Source: Pseudomonas benzenivorans (GTDB lineage: Bacteria > Pseudomonadota > Gammaproteobacteria > Pseudomonadales > Pseudomonadaceae). From it: DNA of 64,000 nt. This document shows positions 54,377 to 64,000 of the stretch, in pieces; the first letter of the stretch is position 1, and the number at the start of each line of letters is the position of its first letter. The stretch lies in assembly GCF_033547155.1 (NCBI RefSeq), contig NZ_CP137892.1:1922001-1986000 (forward strand). The letters are read 5' to 3'. The position numbers and the translations under genes were made by a program. Below the pieces are notes generated by a model that was not told where the DNA came from, ran no database searches, and was given only the letters and a program-made list of their open reading frames with translations.

Positions 54377-57121
54377 ATGACTGTTGCGGCGCCTGCGCCC
54401 CTGCCCCTGATTCCGGCCAAGCTCACCGCGCCGGCGCTGCATCCAGGTCTGCTCGCCCGGCCGCGTTTCGACGAGTGGCTGCCGCGCCTGGCAAAGGTGC
54501 GCCTGGCGGTGCTGCAGGCGCCCAGCGGCTACGGCAAGACGGTGCTGGCCGGCCAATGGGCGGCCGCCTTCGACGGCCCGGTGGCCTGGCTCAACCTGGA
54601 CGCCAACGACAACGGCCCGCGGCAGTTCGGTCGCTACCTGGTCAATGCCCTGGATGCCCGGCTGGAGGCCGGCTGCCCGCTGGGCGTGGCGCGCGCCGAG
54701 CAGGGCGATGAGGGCCTGGACGGCCTGCTGACCCGCTTGCTGGCCGAACTGCCGGCCAGCCATCCGCCCCTGCTGCTGGTGCTCGACGAGTTCGAGGTGC
54801 TGGACAACCGCGAGGTGATCCAGGCGCTGCGTTTCTTCCTGCGTAACATGCCCGAGTGGCTGACCCTGCTGGTGTGCAGTCGCGGCCTGCCGGACCTGGG
54901 CGTCGCCGAGTTGCGCATCCGCCAGCAGCTGCTGGCGCTGGACGCCGCGCAACTGGCATTCGAGCACGACGAGGTGCAGGAGTTGCTCGAGCTGGGCTTG
55001 CCGTTCGGCATCAACCGCGAGCAGGTCGAGCGCCTCAATCGGCGCATCGGCGGCTGGCCCTGCGCCCTGCAACTGGCCCTGCAGGAGGTGCAGACCGGCC
55101 GCGGTATGGACCTGTTCCTGGAGAGCCTGCAGCTGGGCCATCCCTATATTCGCGACTACCTGCGCGAACAGGTGCTCGCCGGCCTGAGCGAGCAGACCCT
55201 GGACTTCCTCCAGTCCACCTGCCTGCTCGAGCGCTTCAGCGCCGCCCTGGCCGACCGCTTGACCGCCAGCTGCAACGGCCGCGAGATGCTCGAACAGCTC
55301 GAGCGCAACGGCCTGTTCATCCAGCCCGTCGACAGCCTGCGCCAGTGGTTCGCCTATCACCCGCTGTTCGCCTGTTTCCTGCGCGGCGAGCTGAGCATCC
55401 ACCAGCCGCAGCGCATCGCCGAGATGCACCTGCGCGCCGCCGAGGCGCTGTTCGAGGAGCAGATGCCGGAAGAGGCCGCCCGTCATGCGGTGCTAGCCGG
55501 CAGCGCCGAGCGGGTCGCCCAGGTGCTGGACAAGCACGGCCGGCAGTTCTACCGCCAGGGTTTGCTGAGCCTGCTGCAGCGTTGTCTGGCGGTGCTGCCG
55601 GAAAACCAGGTGGCCGAGTCGCCGCTGTTCACCCTGCTGCAGGCCTGGGTGTCGCAGAACCAGTACCAGTTCGACCAGGCCGAACGCTGGCTGCAGGCCG
55701 GCGAGCAGGTGCAGCGCGGCACCATGCCGCCGGAGCAATGGCCGCGCATCGAGGCGGACTTCAAGGCGGTGCGCGCGCAGATGGCGATGAACCAGGGCAA
55801 CGAGCACAAGGCCATCGAACTGGCCCGCGAGTCCCTGGCCCGCGAGCCGTCGATCATGCGCACCTCCAGGGTCGCGGCGCTTTCGGCCCTGGCCGAGGCG
55901 CATTTCGTCCAGGGCGCGCTGCTGCCGGCGCAGCAGCAGTACGAGGAGGCCGAGCGCCGCGGCCGCGAGATCCGCGCCTCGCACCAGGTGCTCTGGAGCC
56001 TCGGCCAGCTGTCGGAGATCGCCATCGCCCAGGGCTACCTGCAGAAGGCCTACAACCTGCAGGAGCGGGCGCTGCAGTACATCGAGCAGGAGCAATTGCA
56101 GGCCACGCCGATCATGGAGTTCATCTACCGGGTGCGCGGCCAGGTGCTGTGGGAATGGCATCACCTCGATGCCGCCGAGCAGACCGCGCTGCAGGGCCTG
56201 GAAATCCTCGACGCGCTGGGCGACCACTGGTTCCTGCAGTGCTACGTGCTGCTCGCCCGGGTCGCCCATGCCCGCGGCCAGCAGGCGGTCTGCGCCGACT
56301 ACATCGGCAAGCTCAAGAGCATGCTGGCCGACGACAATTACCACATCGACTGGCGGGCCAACGCCCACGCGGTGATGCTCGGCTACTGGGAGTCGACCCA
56401 GGACAAGGAAGCCATCCAGCAGTGGCTGGGCACAGCGCCTGCGCTGGCGCCGGCGGTCAACCACTTCACCCAGTGCAACGCGCGCAACCATGTGCGCGCC
56501 TACCTGGCGCTGAACCAGAGCGACAAGGCCCTGCCGATCCTGCGCCAGCTGCAGAGCTCGGCCGAGCGCCACCAGCTGGTGATGGACCAGAACCGCAACC
56601 ACATCCTCCAGGCCCAGCTGCACTGGCAACGCGAGGAGCGCCAGGCGGCCCTCGACCACCTGCAGCAGGCCCTGACCCTGGCCAGCCGCACCGGCGCCAT
56701 CGGCAGCTTCCTGCGCGTCGGCAAGCCGCTGATCGTCATGCTCAAGGCCCTGCAGCACGAGCGCCAGCTCGACGAACTGGAGCACCAGCGCGCGGAGCGC
56801 CTGATCCAGCTGGCCCAGCAGCAGCGCGACTTCGGCCGGGCGATCCGCATCAGTCTGGACGAGGCGGTGATCCAGGACATCATCAACCGCCCGGACGTGC
56901 CCGAGCTGATCCGCCACTCGCCGCTGACCCGGCGCGAATGGCAGGTACTCAGCCTGATCCATGCCGGCCTGTCCAACGAGCAGATCTCCGAGCACCTCAA
57001 CGTGGCGCCGACCACCATCAAGACCCATATCCGCAGCCTCTACCAGAAGCTCGCCATCACCCAGCGCAGCGAGGCGGTGCAGCTGGCGCGCAGCCTGCTG
57101 AGCAAGATTCAGGGCGAGTAG
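54377..57121 (+). CDS. malT: MalT, maltotriose-responsive LuxR-type activator
   Basis: A 914-residue STAND regulator (E. coli MalT is 901). The N-terminal LIPAKLTAPALHPGLLARPR and Walker A LQAPSGYGKT (residues 46-55) bind ATP; LLLVLDEFEVLDN is the Walker B region. A long helical-repeat sensor part spans about 430-800, and the LuxR helix-turn-helix is at the end (PLTRREWQVLSLIHAGLSNEQISEHLNVAPTTIKTHI). CGGGAG precedes the ATG at 54377. The 152 bp before it contain CTACGCGCCCC, close to the element at other mal promoters, so autoregulation is possible. It should activate lamB, malE, malS and the GH13-malK genes. Confidence 0.95.
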   Translation: MTVAAPAPLPLIPAKLTAPALHPGLLARPRFDEWLPRLAKVRLAVLQAPSGYGKTVLAGQWAAAFDGPVAWLNLDANDNGPRQFGRYLVNALDARLEAGCPLGVARAEQGDEGLDGLLTRLLAELPASHPPLLLVLDEFEVLDNREVIQALRFFLRNMPEWLTLLVCSRGLPDLGVAELRIRQQLLALDAAQLAFEHDEVQELLELGLPFGINREQVERLNRRIGGWPCALQLALQEVQTGRGMDLFLESLQLGHPYIRDYLREQVLAGLSEQTLDFLQSTCLLERFSAALADRLTASCNGREMLEQLERNGLFIQPVDSLRQWFAYHPLFACFLRGELSIHQPQRIAEMHLRAAEALFEEQMPEEAARHAVLAGSAERVAQVLDKHGRQFYRQGLLSLLQRCLAVLPENQVAESPLFTLLQAWVSQNQYQFDQAERWLQAGEQVQRGTMPPEQWPRIEADFKAVRAQMAMNQGNEHKAIELARESLAREPSIMRTSRVAALSALAEAHFVQGALLPAQQQYEEAERRGREIRASHQVLWSLGQLSEIAIAQGYLQKAYNLQERALQYIEQEQLQATPIMEFIYRVRGQVLWEWHHLDAAEQTALQGLEILDALGDHWFLQCYVLLARVAHARGQQAVCADYIGKLKSMLADDNYHIDWRANAHAVMLGYWESTQDKEAIQQWLGTAPALAPAVNHFTQCNARNHVRAYLALNQSDKALPILRQLQSSAERHQLVMDQNRNHILQAQLHWQREERQAALDHLQQALTLASRTGAIGSFLRVGKPLIVMLKALQHERQLDELEHQRAERLIQLAQQQRDFGRAIRISLDEAVIQDIINRPDVPELIRHSPLTRREWQVLSLIHAGLSNEQISEHLNVAPTTIKTHIRSLYQKLAITQRSEAVQLARSLLSKIQGE

Positions 57122-57163
57122 GGGGCGGCGCGTTGCCGCGTCTTGCGTTGCACTCGTCGCTTT

Positions 57164-57186
57164 GCGCGCGCCCTCGTGGCGCGCGC
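57164..57186 (+). terminator. GC-rich hairpin after malT
   Basis: GCGCGCGCC pairs perfectly with GGCGCGCGC around a five-base loop, 43 bp past the malT stop. The tail TACGCTTCTT is only partly T-rich, so termination may be incomplete. Confidence 0.45.
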
Positions 57187-57229
57187 TACGCTTCTTCCGC
57201 CAGGGGCCGCGTCCCGACTGCGCGCGGCA

Positions 57230-57321
57230 CTACGCCCCCTGCGCTCATCCGCCGGCAGGGGCGCGACTCCTCCCCCCTACGCCCTCGCCATACGCCTGGC
57301 AAAACCCGTGCGGGGAGGATG
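57230..57321. promoter_or_regulatory. Regulatory region of the GH13-malK genes with MalT-type boxes
   Basis: GGGGAGGATG at 57312-57321 is the same 10-mer as before malE. Minus-strand cores are at 57245-57250 (GGATGA) and 57268-57273 (GGAGGA). CTACGCCCC is at 57230-57238 and a one-mismatch copy (CTACGCCCT) at 57277-57285. The GH13 start is 62 bp after the last box. Confidence 0.58.
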
Positions 57322-57382
57322 TGAGCGCCATGCCGCTGGCCTAGAGTGGCCGGCGTCATAACCAATAAGAAGGCTGTGCCGT

Positions 57383-59011
57383 ATGGCTGTTTCCCGCAAG
57401 GACTGGTGGCGCGGTGGCGTCATCTACCAGGTGTATCCACGCAGTTTCTTCGACAGCAACGACGATGGCGTGGGCGATCTGCCGGGCGTGCTGAGCAAGC
57501 TGGACTACATCGCCAGCCTCAACGTCGACGCCATCTGGCTGTCGCCGTTCTTCACCTCGCCGATGAAGGACTTCGGCTACGACGTCTCCGACTACCGCGG
57601 CGTCGATCCGCTGTTCGGCACCCTGGAGGACTTCCAGGCCCTGGTCGGTGCGGCCCATGAGCGCGGCCTGCGGATCTTCATCGACCAGGTGCTCAACCAC
57701 TGCTCCGACCAGCATCCCTGGTTCGCCGAGAGCCGCTCCAGCCGTCACAACGCCAAGGCCGACTGGTTCGTCTGGGCCGAGGCCAACCCGGACGGCACCC
57801 CGCCGAACAACTGGCTGTCGGTGTTCGGCGGCTCGGCCTGGAGCTGGGACAGCCGGCGCAAGCAGTACTACCTGCACAACTTCCTGGCCAGCCAGCCGGA
57901 CCTGAACTTCCACTGCGAGGCCTTGCAGCAGCAGTTGCTCGACGACATGCAGTTCTGGCTCGAACTGGGCGTCGACGGCTTCCGCCTGGACGCGGCGAAT
58001 TTCTATTTCCACGACCAGCAGCTGCGCGACAATCCGCCTAACCCGGATATTCGCGAGGGCGGCATCGGCGTGCGCGCCGACAACCCCTACGCCTACCAGC
58101 GCCATGTCTACGACAAGAGCCAGCCGCAGAACCTCGATTTTCTGCGCCGCCTGCGCGCGCTGATGGAGCGCTACCCGGGTACCTCCAGCGTCGCCGAGAT
58201 CGGCTGCGACAACTCGCTGCGCACCATGGCCGCCTACACCAGTGGCGGCAACACCCTGCACATGGCCTATTCCTTCGACCTGCTCACCGCCCAGTGCAGC
58301 CCGGCCTTCATCCGCCACACGGTGGAGGCCATCGAGAGCGAGCTGGCCGACGGCTGGCCCTGCTGGTCGGTGGGCAACCACGACGTGGTGCGGGTGATGA
58401 GCCGCTGGGCCCTGCAGGGCAAGCCGGAGGCCGCCCGCGGACGCCTGCTGATGGCCTTGCTGTTGTCGCTGCGCGGCAGCGTGTGCCTGTACCAGGGCGA
58501 GGAACTGGGCCTGGAGGAGGCCGAACTGGCCTACGAGGACCTGGTCGATCCCTACGGCATACGCTTCTGGCCGGAGTTCAAGGGCCGCGACGGCTGCCGC
58601 ACGCCTATGCCCTGGCAGCACGACGCGGCCCATGCCGGCTTCAGCGCGCACCAGCCCTGGCTGCCCCTGGCCGAGAGCCACCGGGCGTTGGCGGTGGACG
58701 TCCAGGAGCAGGATGCGGATTCGATGCTCAACAGCTACCGGCGCTTCCTAGGCTGGCGCCAGGCGCAGCCGGTGCTGATCGAAGGCACGATCCGCATGCG
58801 TCATCACGACGAGGCGCTACTGGTGTTCGAGCGCCGGCTGGGCGATGAGGCCTGGTTGTGCCTGTTCAACATGAGCGCGAGCGAGCGCCGCTACGACCTG
58901 CCGTTGATGGTCGAGCCGCTCGAAGCGGTTCCCGCCAGCACTGCCGAGTTCCTCGGCAGCTGGGTACACTTGCCGGCCCACGGCTTCGGTTTTGCCCGCC
59001 TGCTGGGCTGA
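57383..59011 (+). CDS. Alpha-glucosidase, GH13 (Halomonas HaG / oligo-1,4-1,6-glucosidase type)
   Basis: A 542-residue cytosolic enzyme without signal peptide, starting SRKDWWRGGVIYQVYPRSFFDSNDDGVGDL. The catalytic residues are Asp203 (GFRLDAANF), Glu272 (VAEIGCDN) and Asp334 (VGNHDVVR). The well-studied alpha-glucosidase HaG of Halomonas has these residues at 202, 271 and 333, an almost exact fit. It should release glucose from maltose and short maltodextrins imported by MalEFGK. No malP or malQ is seen in the window, so hydrolysis rather than phosphorolysis is the visible route. malK begins 15 bp after its stop. Confidence 0.92.
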   Translation: MAVSRKDWWRGGVIYQVYPRSFFDSNDDGVGDLPGVLSKLDYIASLNVDAIWLSPFFTSPMKDFGYDVSDYRGVDPLFGTLEDFQALVGAAHERGLRIFIDQVLNHCSDQHPWFAESRSSRHNAKADWFVWAEANPDGTPPNNWLSVFGGSAWSWDSRRKQYYLHNFLASQPDLNFHCEALQQQLLDDMQFWLELGVDGFRLDAANFYFHDQQLRDNPPNPDIREGGIGVRADNPYAYQRHVYDKSQPQNLDFLRRLRALMERYPGTSSVAEIGCDNSLRTMAAYTSGGNTLHMAYSFDLLTAQCSPAFIRHTVEAIESELADGWPCWSVGNHDVVRVMSRWALQGKPEAARGRLLMALLLSLRGSVCLYQGEELGLEEAELAYEDLVDPYGIRFWPEFKGRDGCRTPMPWQHDAAHAGFSAHQPWLPLAESHRALAVDVQEQDADSMLNSYRRFLGWRQAQPVLIEGTIRMRHHDEALLVFERRLGDEAWLCLFNMSASERRYDLPLMVEPLEAVPASTAEFLGSWVHLPAHGFGFARLLG

Positions 59012-59026
59012 GTGGAGAATAAGAAA

Positions 59027-60137
<1,111 letters not shown>

Positions 60138-60142
<5 letters not shown>

Positions 60143-60157
60143 GCCCGGACGCTCAGC
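60138..60157. terminator. Hairpin between the convergent malK and HAD genes
   Basis: GCTGAGC and GCTCAGC form a seven-pair stem with a six-base loop. It includes the stop codons of both genes and could work in either direction, but no T-tract follows on either strand. Confidence 0.35.
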
Positions 60158-60902
60158 AGTAGCGCCGCACCGCCTCGGCCAGGTCTTGGGCCAGTAGGGC
60201 GTTGGGGGCCCTGGCCTCGTCGCCGGGGCGGTATTTGCCGGTTTGCACCAGGCAGCCCTGCAACCCGGCCTTCTGGGCACCCAGTACATCGCCTTCGACG
60301 TCGTCACCGATCATCAGCGCCTGGGGCGCTTGCACGCCGAGTTCCTCCAGGGCGCCCTGGAAGAAGGCCGCCGAGGGCTTGCCGAGCACCAGGGCCTCGA
60401 CCCCCGCGGCGTATTCCAGGGCGCGGACGAAGGGGCCTGCGTCCAGGCGCAGGGCACCCTGGTAGCGGAAGTAGCGATTGATGCCCATGGCCAGCAACGG
60501 CGCGCCCTCCAGAAGCAGGTGGAAGGCGCGCTCCAGATGCAGGTAGTCGAAGCGCTCGGCGGCGTCGCCGATGACCACCGCATTGGGTGACGGTTCTTCG
60601 AGGAGGTCGGCGAACTCGGCCTCCAGGTTGCGGTGGATCAGGCAGTAGGGGCGCAGGCCCCGGGCCTCGAGGTAATGGCGCATGGCTCGGGGGGCGCTGT
60701 AGATCTGCTCGGGTTCGATGACGTAGCCCATACCGCTGAGTTGGCGATGGATCTCGGCGGCGGTCAGGCGCGAGGTATTGGTCACCAGGCGCAACGGGTA
60801 GCCCTTGGCCTGCAGTTGGGCAACCGCGTCCACTGAGCCGGGCAGGGGGACGCTGTCCTGGTAGAGCACCCCGCTGACGTCCAGCAGCACCGCCTGTGTC
60901 AT
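60153..60902 (-). CDS. HAD-superfamily phosphatase, IIA subfamily (HDHD2/LHPP-like)
   Basis: A 249-residue protein. Motif I is VLLDVSGVLYQD (the nucleophile Asp followed by Val-Ser rather than the common Asp-x-Asp-Gly, as also seen in LHPP/HDHD2), motif II VTNTSRLT, and motif III/IV LGKPSAAFF and MIGDDVEGDVLGAQKAG. The ATG at 60902 (MTQAVLLD) is used; a 47-codon extension lacks similarity. The substrate is unknown; sugar phosphates or phosphoamino acids are possible. Confidence 0.85.
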   Translation of the reverse strand: MTQAVLLDVSGVLYQDSVPLPGSVDAVAQLQAKGYPLRLVTNTSRLTAAEIHRQLSGMGYVIEPEQIYSAPRAMRHYLEARGLRPYCLIHRNLEAEFADLLEEPSPNAVVIGDAAERFDYLHLERAFHLLLEGAPLLAMGINRYFRYQGALRLDAGPFVRALEYAAGVEALVLGKPSAAFFQGALEELGVQAPQALMIGDDVEGDVLGAQKAGLQGCLVQTGKYRPGDEARAPNALLAQDLAEAVRRYC

Positions 60903-61060
60903 CGCCTGCCTCCTCACGCCGAAGCGCGCTCTGCACTGCACCCTAACAGCGATAGCACAGCTTGACGCCCCATGCCCCTGCATTGCAGCGTGTGGCCCTG
61001 CGGTACCGAAGGCGCGGGGTGGTCCCGGCCGTTGTTCGAACATCAGCGAAAGGATTCCAG

Positions 61061-61825
61061 ATGCTTGCCTCTACCCCCATCGTCTTGATCCACGGGCTTA
61101 TCGGCTCGTTGCAGCTTCCCGACTTGAGTGGATTGCTCGCCCCGCACCGGGTCTTGGCGCCCGATCTGCTCGGCTATGGCGCGCAGCGACAGCGGGTGGC
61201 CGCCGAGTTGAGCCTCGATGCCCAGGTCGAGTACCTGCGTGGGACTGTCGAGCAGCATTTCGGCGATGAGCCGGTGCACCTGGTGGGGCATTCGGTCGGT
61301 GGCGTGGTGGCGGCGCTGTTCGCGTGCCGATACGGGGCACGGGTGCGCAGCCTGGTCAGCGTGGAGGGCAACTTCAGTCTGAAGGATGCCTTCTGGTCGG
61401 CCCGGGTGGCGGCCATGACGCCGGCAGAGGTGGAGGCGTTGCTCGCGGGTTATCGGCGAGACCCGGCCGGTTGGCTGGCCGGGGCGGGGGTTGTCCCGAC
61501 GGCTGAAACCCTACGGGTGGCCGAGTGCTGGCTGGCCCAGCAGCCTGCCTCGACGGTGCAGGCCATGGCGCAGGTGGTGGTGGCCGAAACCGCTCCGGCG
61601 GCGTATCGGGACAGGCTGCGCGCGCTTTTCGCCCGTCTACCGGTGCATTTGATCGCTGGTGAGCATTCGCGCGCGGGCTGGGACGTGCCGGCCTGGGCCG
61701 AGTCGGCCGCGGCCAGCCAGACCCTGATCCCGGGCTGCGGGCACTTGCCGATGCTGGAGCGTCCCGCCGCCTTCACCCAGGCTGTGGCGACCGCCCTGGA
61801 CGGCCCGCGGGATTCACCCCACTAA
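61061..61825 (+). CDS. Alpha/beta hydrolase
   Basis: A 254-residue hydrolase starting MLASTPIVLIHGLIGSLQ, with AAGGA about 7 nt before the ATG. The oxyanion region is LIHGLIG, the nucleophile is Ser78 in VGHSVGGV and the His is in PGCGHLPMLERP. There is no signal peptide. It is convergent with the ggpS gene and shares 4 bp with it. The substrate is unknown. Confidence 0.88.
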   Translation: MLASTPIVLIHGLIGSLQLPDLSGLLAPHRVLAPDLLGYGAQRQRVAAELSLDAQVEYLRGTVEQHFGDEPVHLVGHSVGGVVAALFACRYGARVRSLVSVEGNFSLKDAFWSARVAAMTPAEVEALLAGYRRDPAGWLAGAGVVPTAETLRVAECWLAQQPASTVQAMAQVVVAETAPAAYRDRLRALFARLPVHLIAGEHSRAGWDVPAWAESAAASQTLIPGCGHLPMLERPAAFTQAVATALDGPRDSPH

Positions 61826-64000
61826 GAGACCAGTCCCAGGGGCTCTTGGGGCTCGTCCGTCTCTTCGGCCACCCCGGCGAGGAATTCGTCGCCCCAGCGG
61901 TGGATGTCGTTGTAGCTGACGATATCGAACAGCTGGCGCAGGCGCGCCTGGGCCTCGGCCTTGGGTAGGTTCAGCGCCAGGTAGCAGGTCTGCGCCAGGT
62001 CCGCCGGGTCGTGGGGGTTGGTCAGCAGGGCGCCCTTGAGTTCGGCGGCGGCGCCGGCGAACTCGGAGAGCACCAGCACGCCGCTGCCGCCGAGCAGGCC
62101 TTGCGCGGCGACGAATTCCTTGGCCACCAGGTTGAGGCCGTCGCGCAGCGGGGTGATCCACATGACGTCGGCCATGGCGTACCAGGCGCTGACCTCCTCG
62201 AACGGCAGGCTGCGGAAGAAGAACTGCAGCGGCGTCCAGCCGATCCGCGCGAAGCGGCCGTTGATGCGGCCGACCGCCTGCTCTATTTGGGTCTGCAGTT
62301 CGTCGTAGATGGTCATTTCCTTGGCCGCCGGCACGCAGACGGTGACCAGGGTGACCTTGCCGAGCAGCTCGGGGTTGTCGGCCAGCAGGCGCTCGTAGGC
62401 GTTGAGCTTCTCCAGGATGCCCTTGGTGTAGTCGAGGCGCTCGACCGAGAGCAGCAGCTTGACGCCGGACAGCTCCTCGCGCAGGCGCGCCATCATCTCG
62501 CGGATCTTCGGGTTGTCCAGGGCGCTGCGCACCCGGCCGATATCCAGGCCGACCGGGTGGGCGCCGAGCTTGACCACTCGGGTGCCGGTGTCCACGGCCG
62601 TGGTCATGCGCTCCAGGCCCACGGCGCAGCCGTAGGTGATAAAGCGCGGCGCGCAGTTCTGCCGCTCCAGGGTCTTGAGCGGGAACACCCCGCGGGCCAC
62701 ATCGACGAAGTTCTCCACCTGGCGCGGAATGTGGAAGCCGACGTAGTCGCACTGCAGCAGGCTGCCGACGATCTGTCGGCGCCAGGGCAGCACGTTGAAC
62801 ACGTCCGCCGAGGGGAAGTAGGTGTGGTGGAAGAAGGCGATGCGCAGGTCCGGGCGCAGTTCGCGCAGGTAGGCCGGGACCATCCACAGGTTGTAGTCGT
62901 GCAGCCAGACGGTGGCGCCTTCGGCGGCTTCCAGGGCGGTGCGTTCGGCGAAGGCGCGGTTGACCTTGCAGAACACCTGCCAGTCGTCCTCGTTGAAGGT
63001 GGCCCGTTCCCAGAAGGTGTGCAGGGTCGGCCAGAAGGCCTCCTTGGAGAAACGCTTGTAGAAGATGTCGACTTCTTGCTTGCTGAGCTTGACCCGTGCG
63101 GCGGTGAGCTTGGGGTAGCGTTCGGCATCCACCGTGGTGTGGCTGTCGAAGGGTTCATGCTCGTCCTCGTGCACCGCCCAGGCGACCCAGGAGCCGGGCC
63201 GGCCGTCGCCGAAGAAGCTCAGCAGGGTGGGGATGATGCCGTTCGGCGAGGTCGGGCGGCGGCGCTGCAGCTTGCCGTCGGCACCGCGGTATTCCTCATA
63301 GGGCAGGCGATGGTAGACCATCACCAGTTCGGCCTTGCCGGGCTGGGCGGCCTGGCGCTTCTCCGCGGCGATGCCGTGCTCGCCGAGGAAACCGAAGTGG
63401 GCGAAGGCTTCGAGGATGCCGCCGCAACCGGGACGCTTGGCGTGCAGGGTGCGCGAGTGCTGGGCGGTGGCTTCCAGCAGGCCCGTCTCGGACTGGCCGA
63501 CGCAGACGCCCTTGAACGGGCCGCTGAGCATCGACAGGTCGTTGAGGGTGTCACCGGCGGCCAGCACCTGGTCGGCGTCCAGCTCCAGCCAGTCGGCCAG
63601 GGCCTGGAGGCTGCTGCCCTTGTTCACCCCCTGGGGCAGGAAGTCGAGGTAGCGTTCGGCCGAGTAGAGCAGGTCGCAACCCAGGGCGCGGGCGGCGTCC
63701 AGCAGGGCCGGGTTGGCCGCCTCTTCGGGCGTGCAGAAGTAGGAGCAGCGACGGGCCTGGGGCACGTCCTGGCGCTCCAGGTCGAAGCCCTCGATGGCGC
63801 TGGCGACCTGGCTCTCGCCGGGCCACAGGGCGTCCACCGCGCTCTGCAGCGGCTGGATGGGCTGCAGCGTGTCGCCGTGCACCAGGCTGGCGCCGACGTC
63901 GGCGATGATGTAGTCCGGCTGCGGCAGGGTCGGGTCGGCCAAGAGCGGCAGCACCGCCTCCAGGCTGCGGCCGGTGACGTAGGCCAGGCGGATTTCGGGG
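61822..64000 (-). CDS. ggpS: Fused glucosylglycerol-3-phosphate phosphatase/synthase (GgpPS), N-terminus outside window
   Basis: About 726 residues are visible and the frame is open to the window edge. The N-terminal part is a HAD phosphatase of the sucrose-phosphatase type (YVTGRSLEAVLPLLADP, PDYIIADVGASLVHG, Lys in GVNKGSSLQAL and AAGDTLNDLSML). The C-terminal part is a GT20 synthase with WLHDYNLWMVPAYLRELRP and HTYFPSADVFNVLPWRRQIVGSLLQCDYVGFHIPRQVENFVDV, which is the GgpS form rather than OtsA. It makes the compatible solute glucosylglycerol from ADP-glucose and glycerol-3-phosphate. Such fusions are known in halotolerant pseudomonads and Azotobacter. Salt induction is expected but no site is visible. 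Confidence 0.9.
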   Translation of the reverse strand, partial: PEIRLAYVTGRSLEAVLPLLADPTLPQPDYIIADVGASLVHGDTLQPIQPLQSAVDALWPGESQVASAIEGFDLERQDVPQARRCSYFCTPEEAANPALLDAARALGCDLLYSAERYLDFLPQGVNKGSSLQALADWLELDADQVLAAGDTLNDLSMLSGPFKGVCVGQSETGLLEATAQHSRTLHAKRPGCGGILEAFAHFGFLGEHGIAAEKRQAAQPGKAELVMVYHRLPYEEYRGADGKLQRRRPTSPNGIIPTLLSFFGDGRPGSWVAWAVHEDEHEPFDSHTTVDAERYPKLTAARVKLSKQEVDIFYKRFSKEAFWPTLHTFWERATFNEDDWQVFCKVNRAFAERTALEAAEGATVWLHDYNLWMVPAYLRELRPDLRIAFFHHTYFPSADVFNVLPWRRQIVGSLLQCDYVGFHIPRQVENFVDVARGVFPLKTLERQNCAPRFITYGCAVGLERMTTAVDTGTRVVKLGAHPVGLDIGRVRSALDNPKIREMMARLREELSGVKLLLSVERLDYTKGILEKLNAYERLLADNPELLGKVTLVTVCVPAAKEMTIYDELQTQIEQAVGRINGRFARIGWTPLQFFFRSLPFEEVSAWYAMADVMWITPLRDGLNLVAKEFVAAQGLLGGSGVLVLSEFAGAAAELKGALLTNPHDPADLAQTCYLALNLPKAEAQARLRQLFDIVSYNDIHRWGDEFLAGVAEETDEPQEPLGLVS

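Noticed and set aside
61822..64000. Calling the synthase trehalose-6-phosphate synthase (OtsA)
   Set aside because: The HDYNLWMVPAYLREL and FPSADVFNVLPWRR segments and the sucrose-phosphatase-type N-terminus fit GgpS rather than OtsA.

Overview
The window is dense, high-GC gammaproteobacterial DNA. Gene order and protein motifs fit Pseudomonas in the broad sense (edd-glk-gltR-gltS, gts glucose ABC importer, hexR-zwf-pgl-eda). A fused glucosylglycerol-phosphate synthase/phosphatase at the right end suggests a salt-tolerant lineage, for example the P. mendocina or stutzeri type. That placement is inference. Almost the whole window is a sugar-catabolism island.

Layout: (1) 1-4.2 kb, minus strand: a bufferin (copper-buffering RiPP) operon bufA-bufB-bufC-doxX, followed by a small Cys/Met/His-rich secreted protein and a TolC-type metal-efflux outer membrane protein cut by the window edge. 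An ECF-type promoter precedes bufA. (2) 4.4-10.6 kb: gapA divergent from edd-glk-gltR-gltS, with two HexR boxes between gapA and edd. (3) 10.6-12.8 kb: a MarR/EamA/nitroreductase block around a perfect 16-bp palindrome. (4) 13.1-18.8 kb: glucose ABC importer gtsABCD and a LamB-type porin. (5) 19-30.3 kb: a sucrose module with LacI regulator, GH32 hydrolase, ABC importer, ScrY-type porin, fructokinase and pgi. A decayed second copy of the porin 3' end sits at 30.5 kb. (6) 30.8-36.5 kb: hexose-6-phosphate mutarotase, then pyk, a 58-codon ORF, eno and a GapN-type dehydrogenase, behind a HexR-like palindrome. (7) 36.5-41.4 kb: hexR divergent from zwf-pgl-eda, then an aldo/keto reductase. (8) 41.7-60.1 kb: a maltose/starch regulon (malM, lamB, a chemoreceptor gene broken by an IS5/IS427-type element, a kinase-fold protein coupled to a MalS-like amylase, malEFG, malT, GH13 alpha-glucosidase, malK). 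(9) 60.2-64 kb: HAD phosphatase, alpha/beta hydrolase, and the ggpS fusion gene cut by the window edge.

How it works together: three ABC importers with dedicated LamB-family porins bring in glucose, sucrose and maltodextrins. Cytosolic GH32 and GH13 enzymes cleave the disaccharides and oligosaccharides. Glucokinase, fructokinase and PGI feed glucose-6-phosphate to zwf/pgl/edd/eda (Entner-Doudoroff), and GapA/GapN, enolase and pyruvate kinase complete the route to pyruvate. HexR sites are seen at gapA, edd, zwf and pyk, a LacI-type operator at the sucrose promoters, and MalT-core motifs plus a recurring CTACGCCCC element at the mal promoters.

Most notable for follow-up: the bufferin operon with its accessory genes, the porin scar that brackets the sucrose cassette, the amylase-coupled kinase-like protein, the CTACGCCCC element, the hidden small ORF between pyk and eno, and changes at usual catalytic positions in PGI and the GapN-type enzyme. 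No tRNA, rRNA, CRISPR array or prophage was seen.
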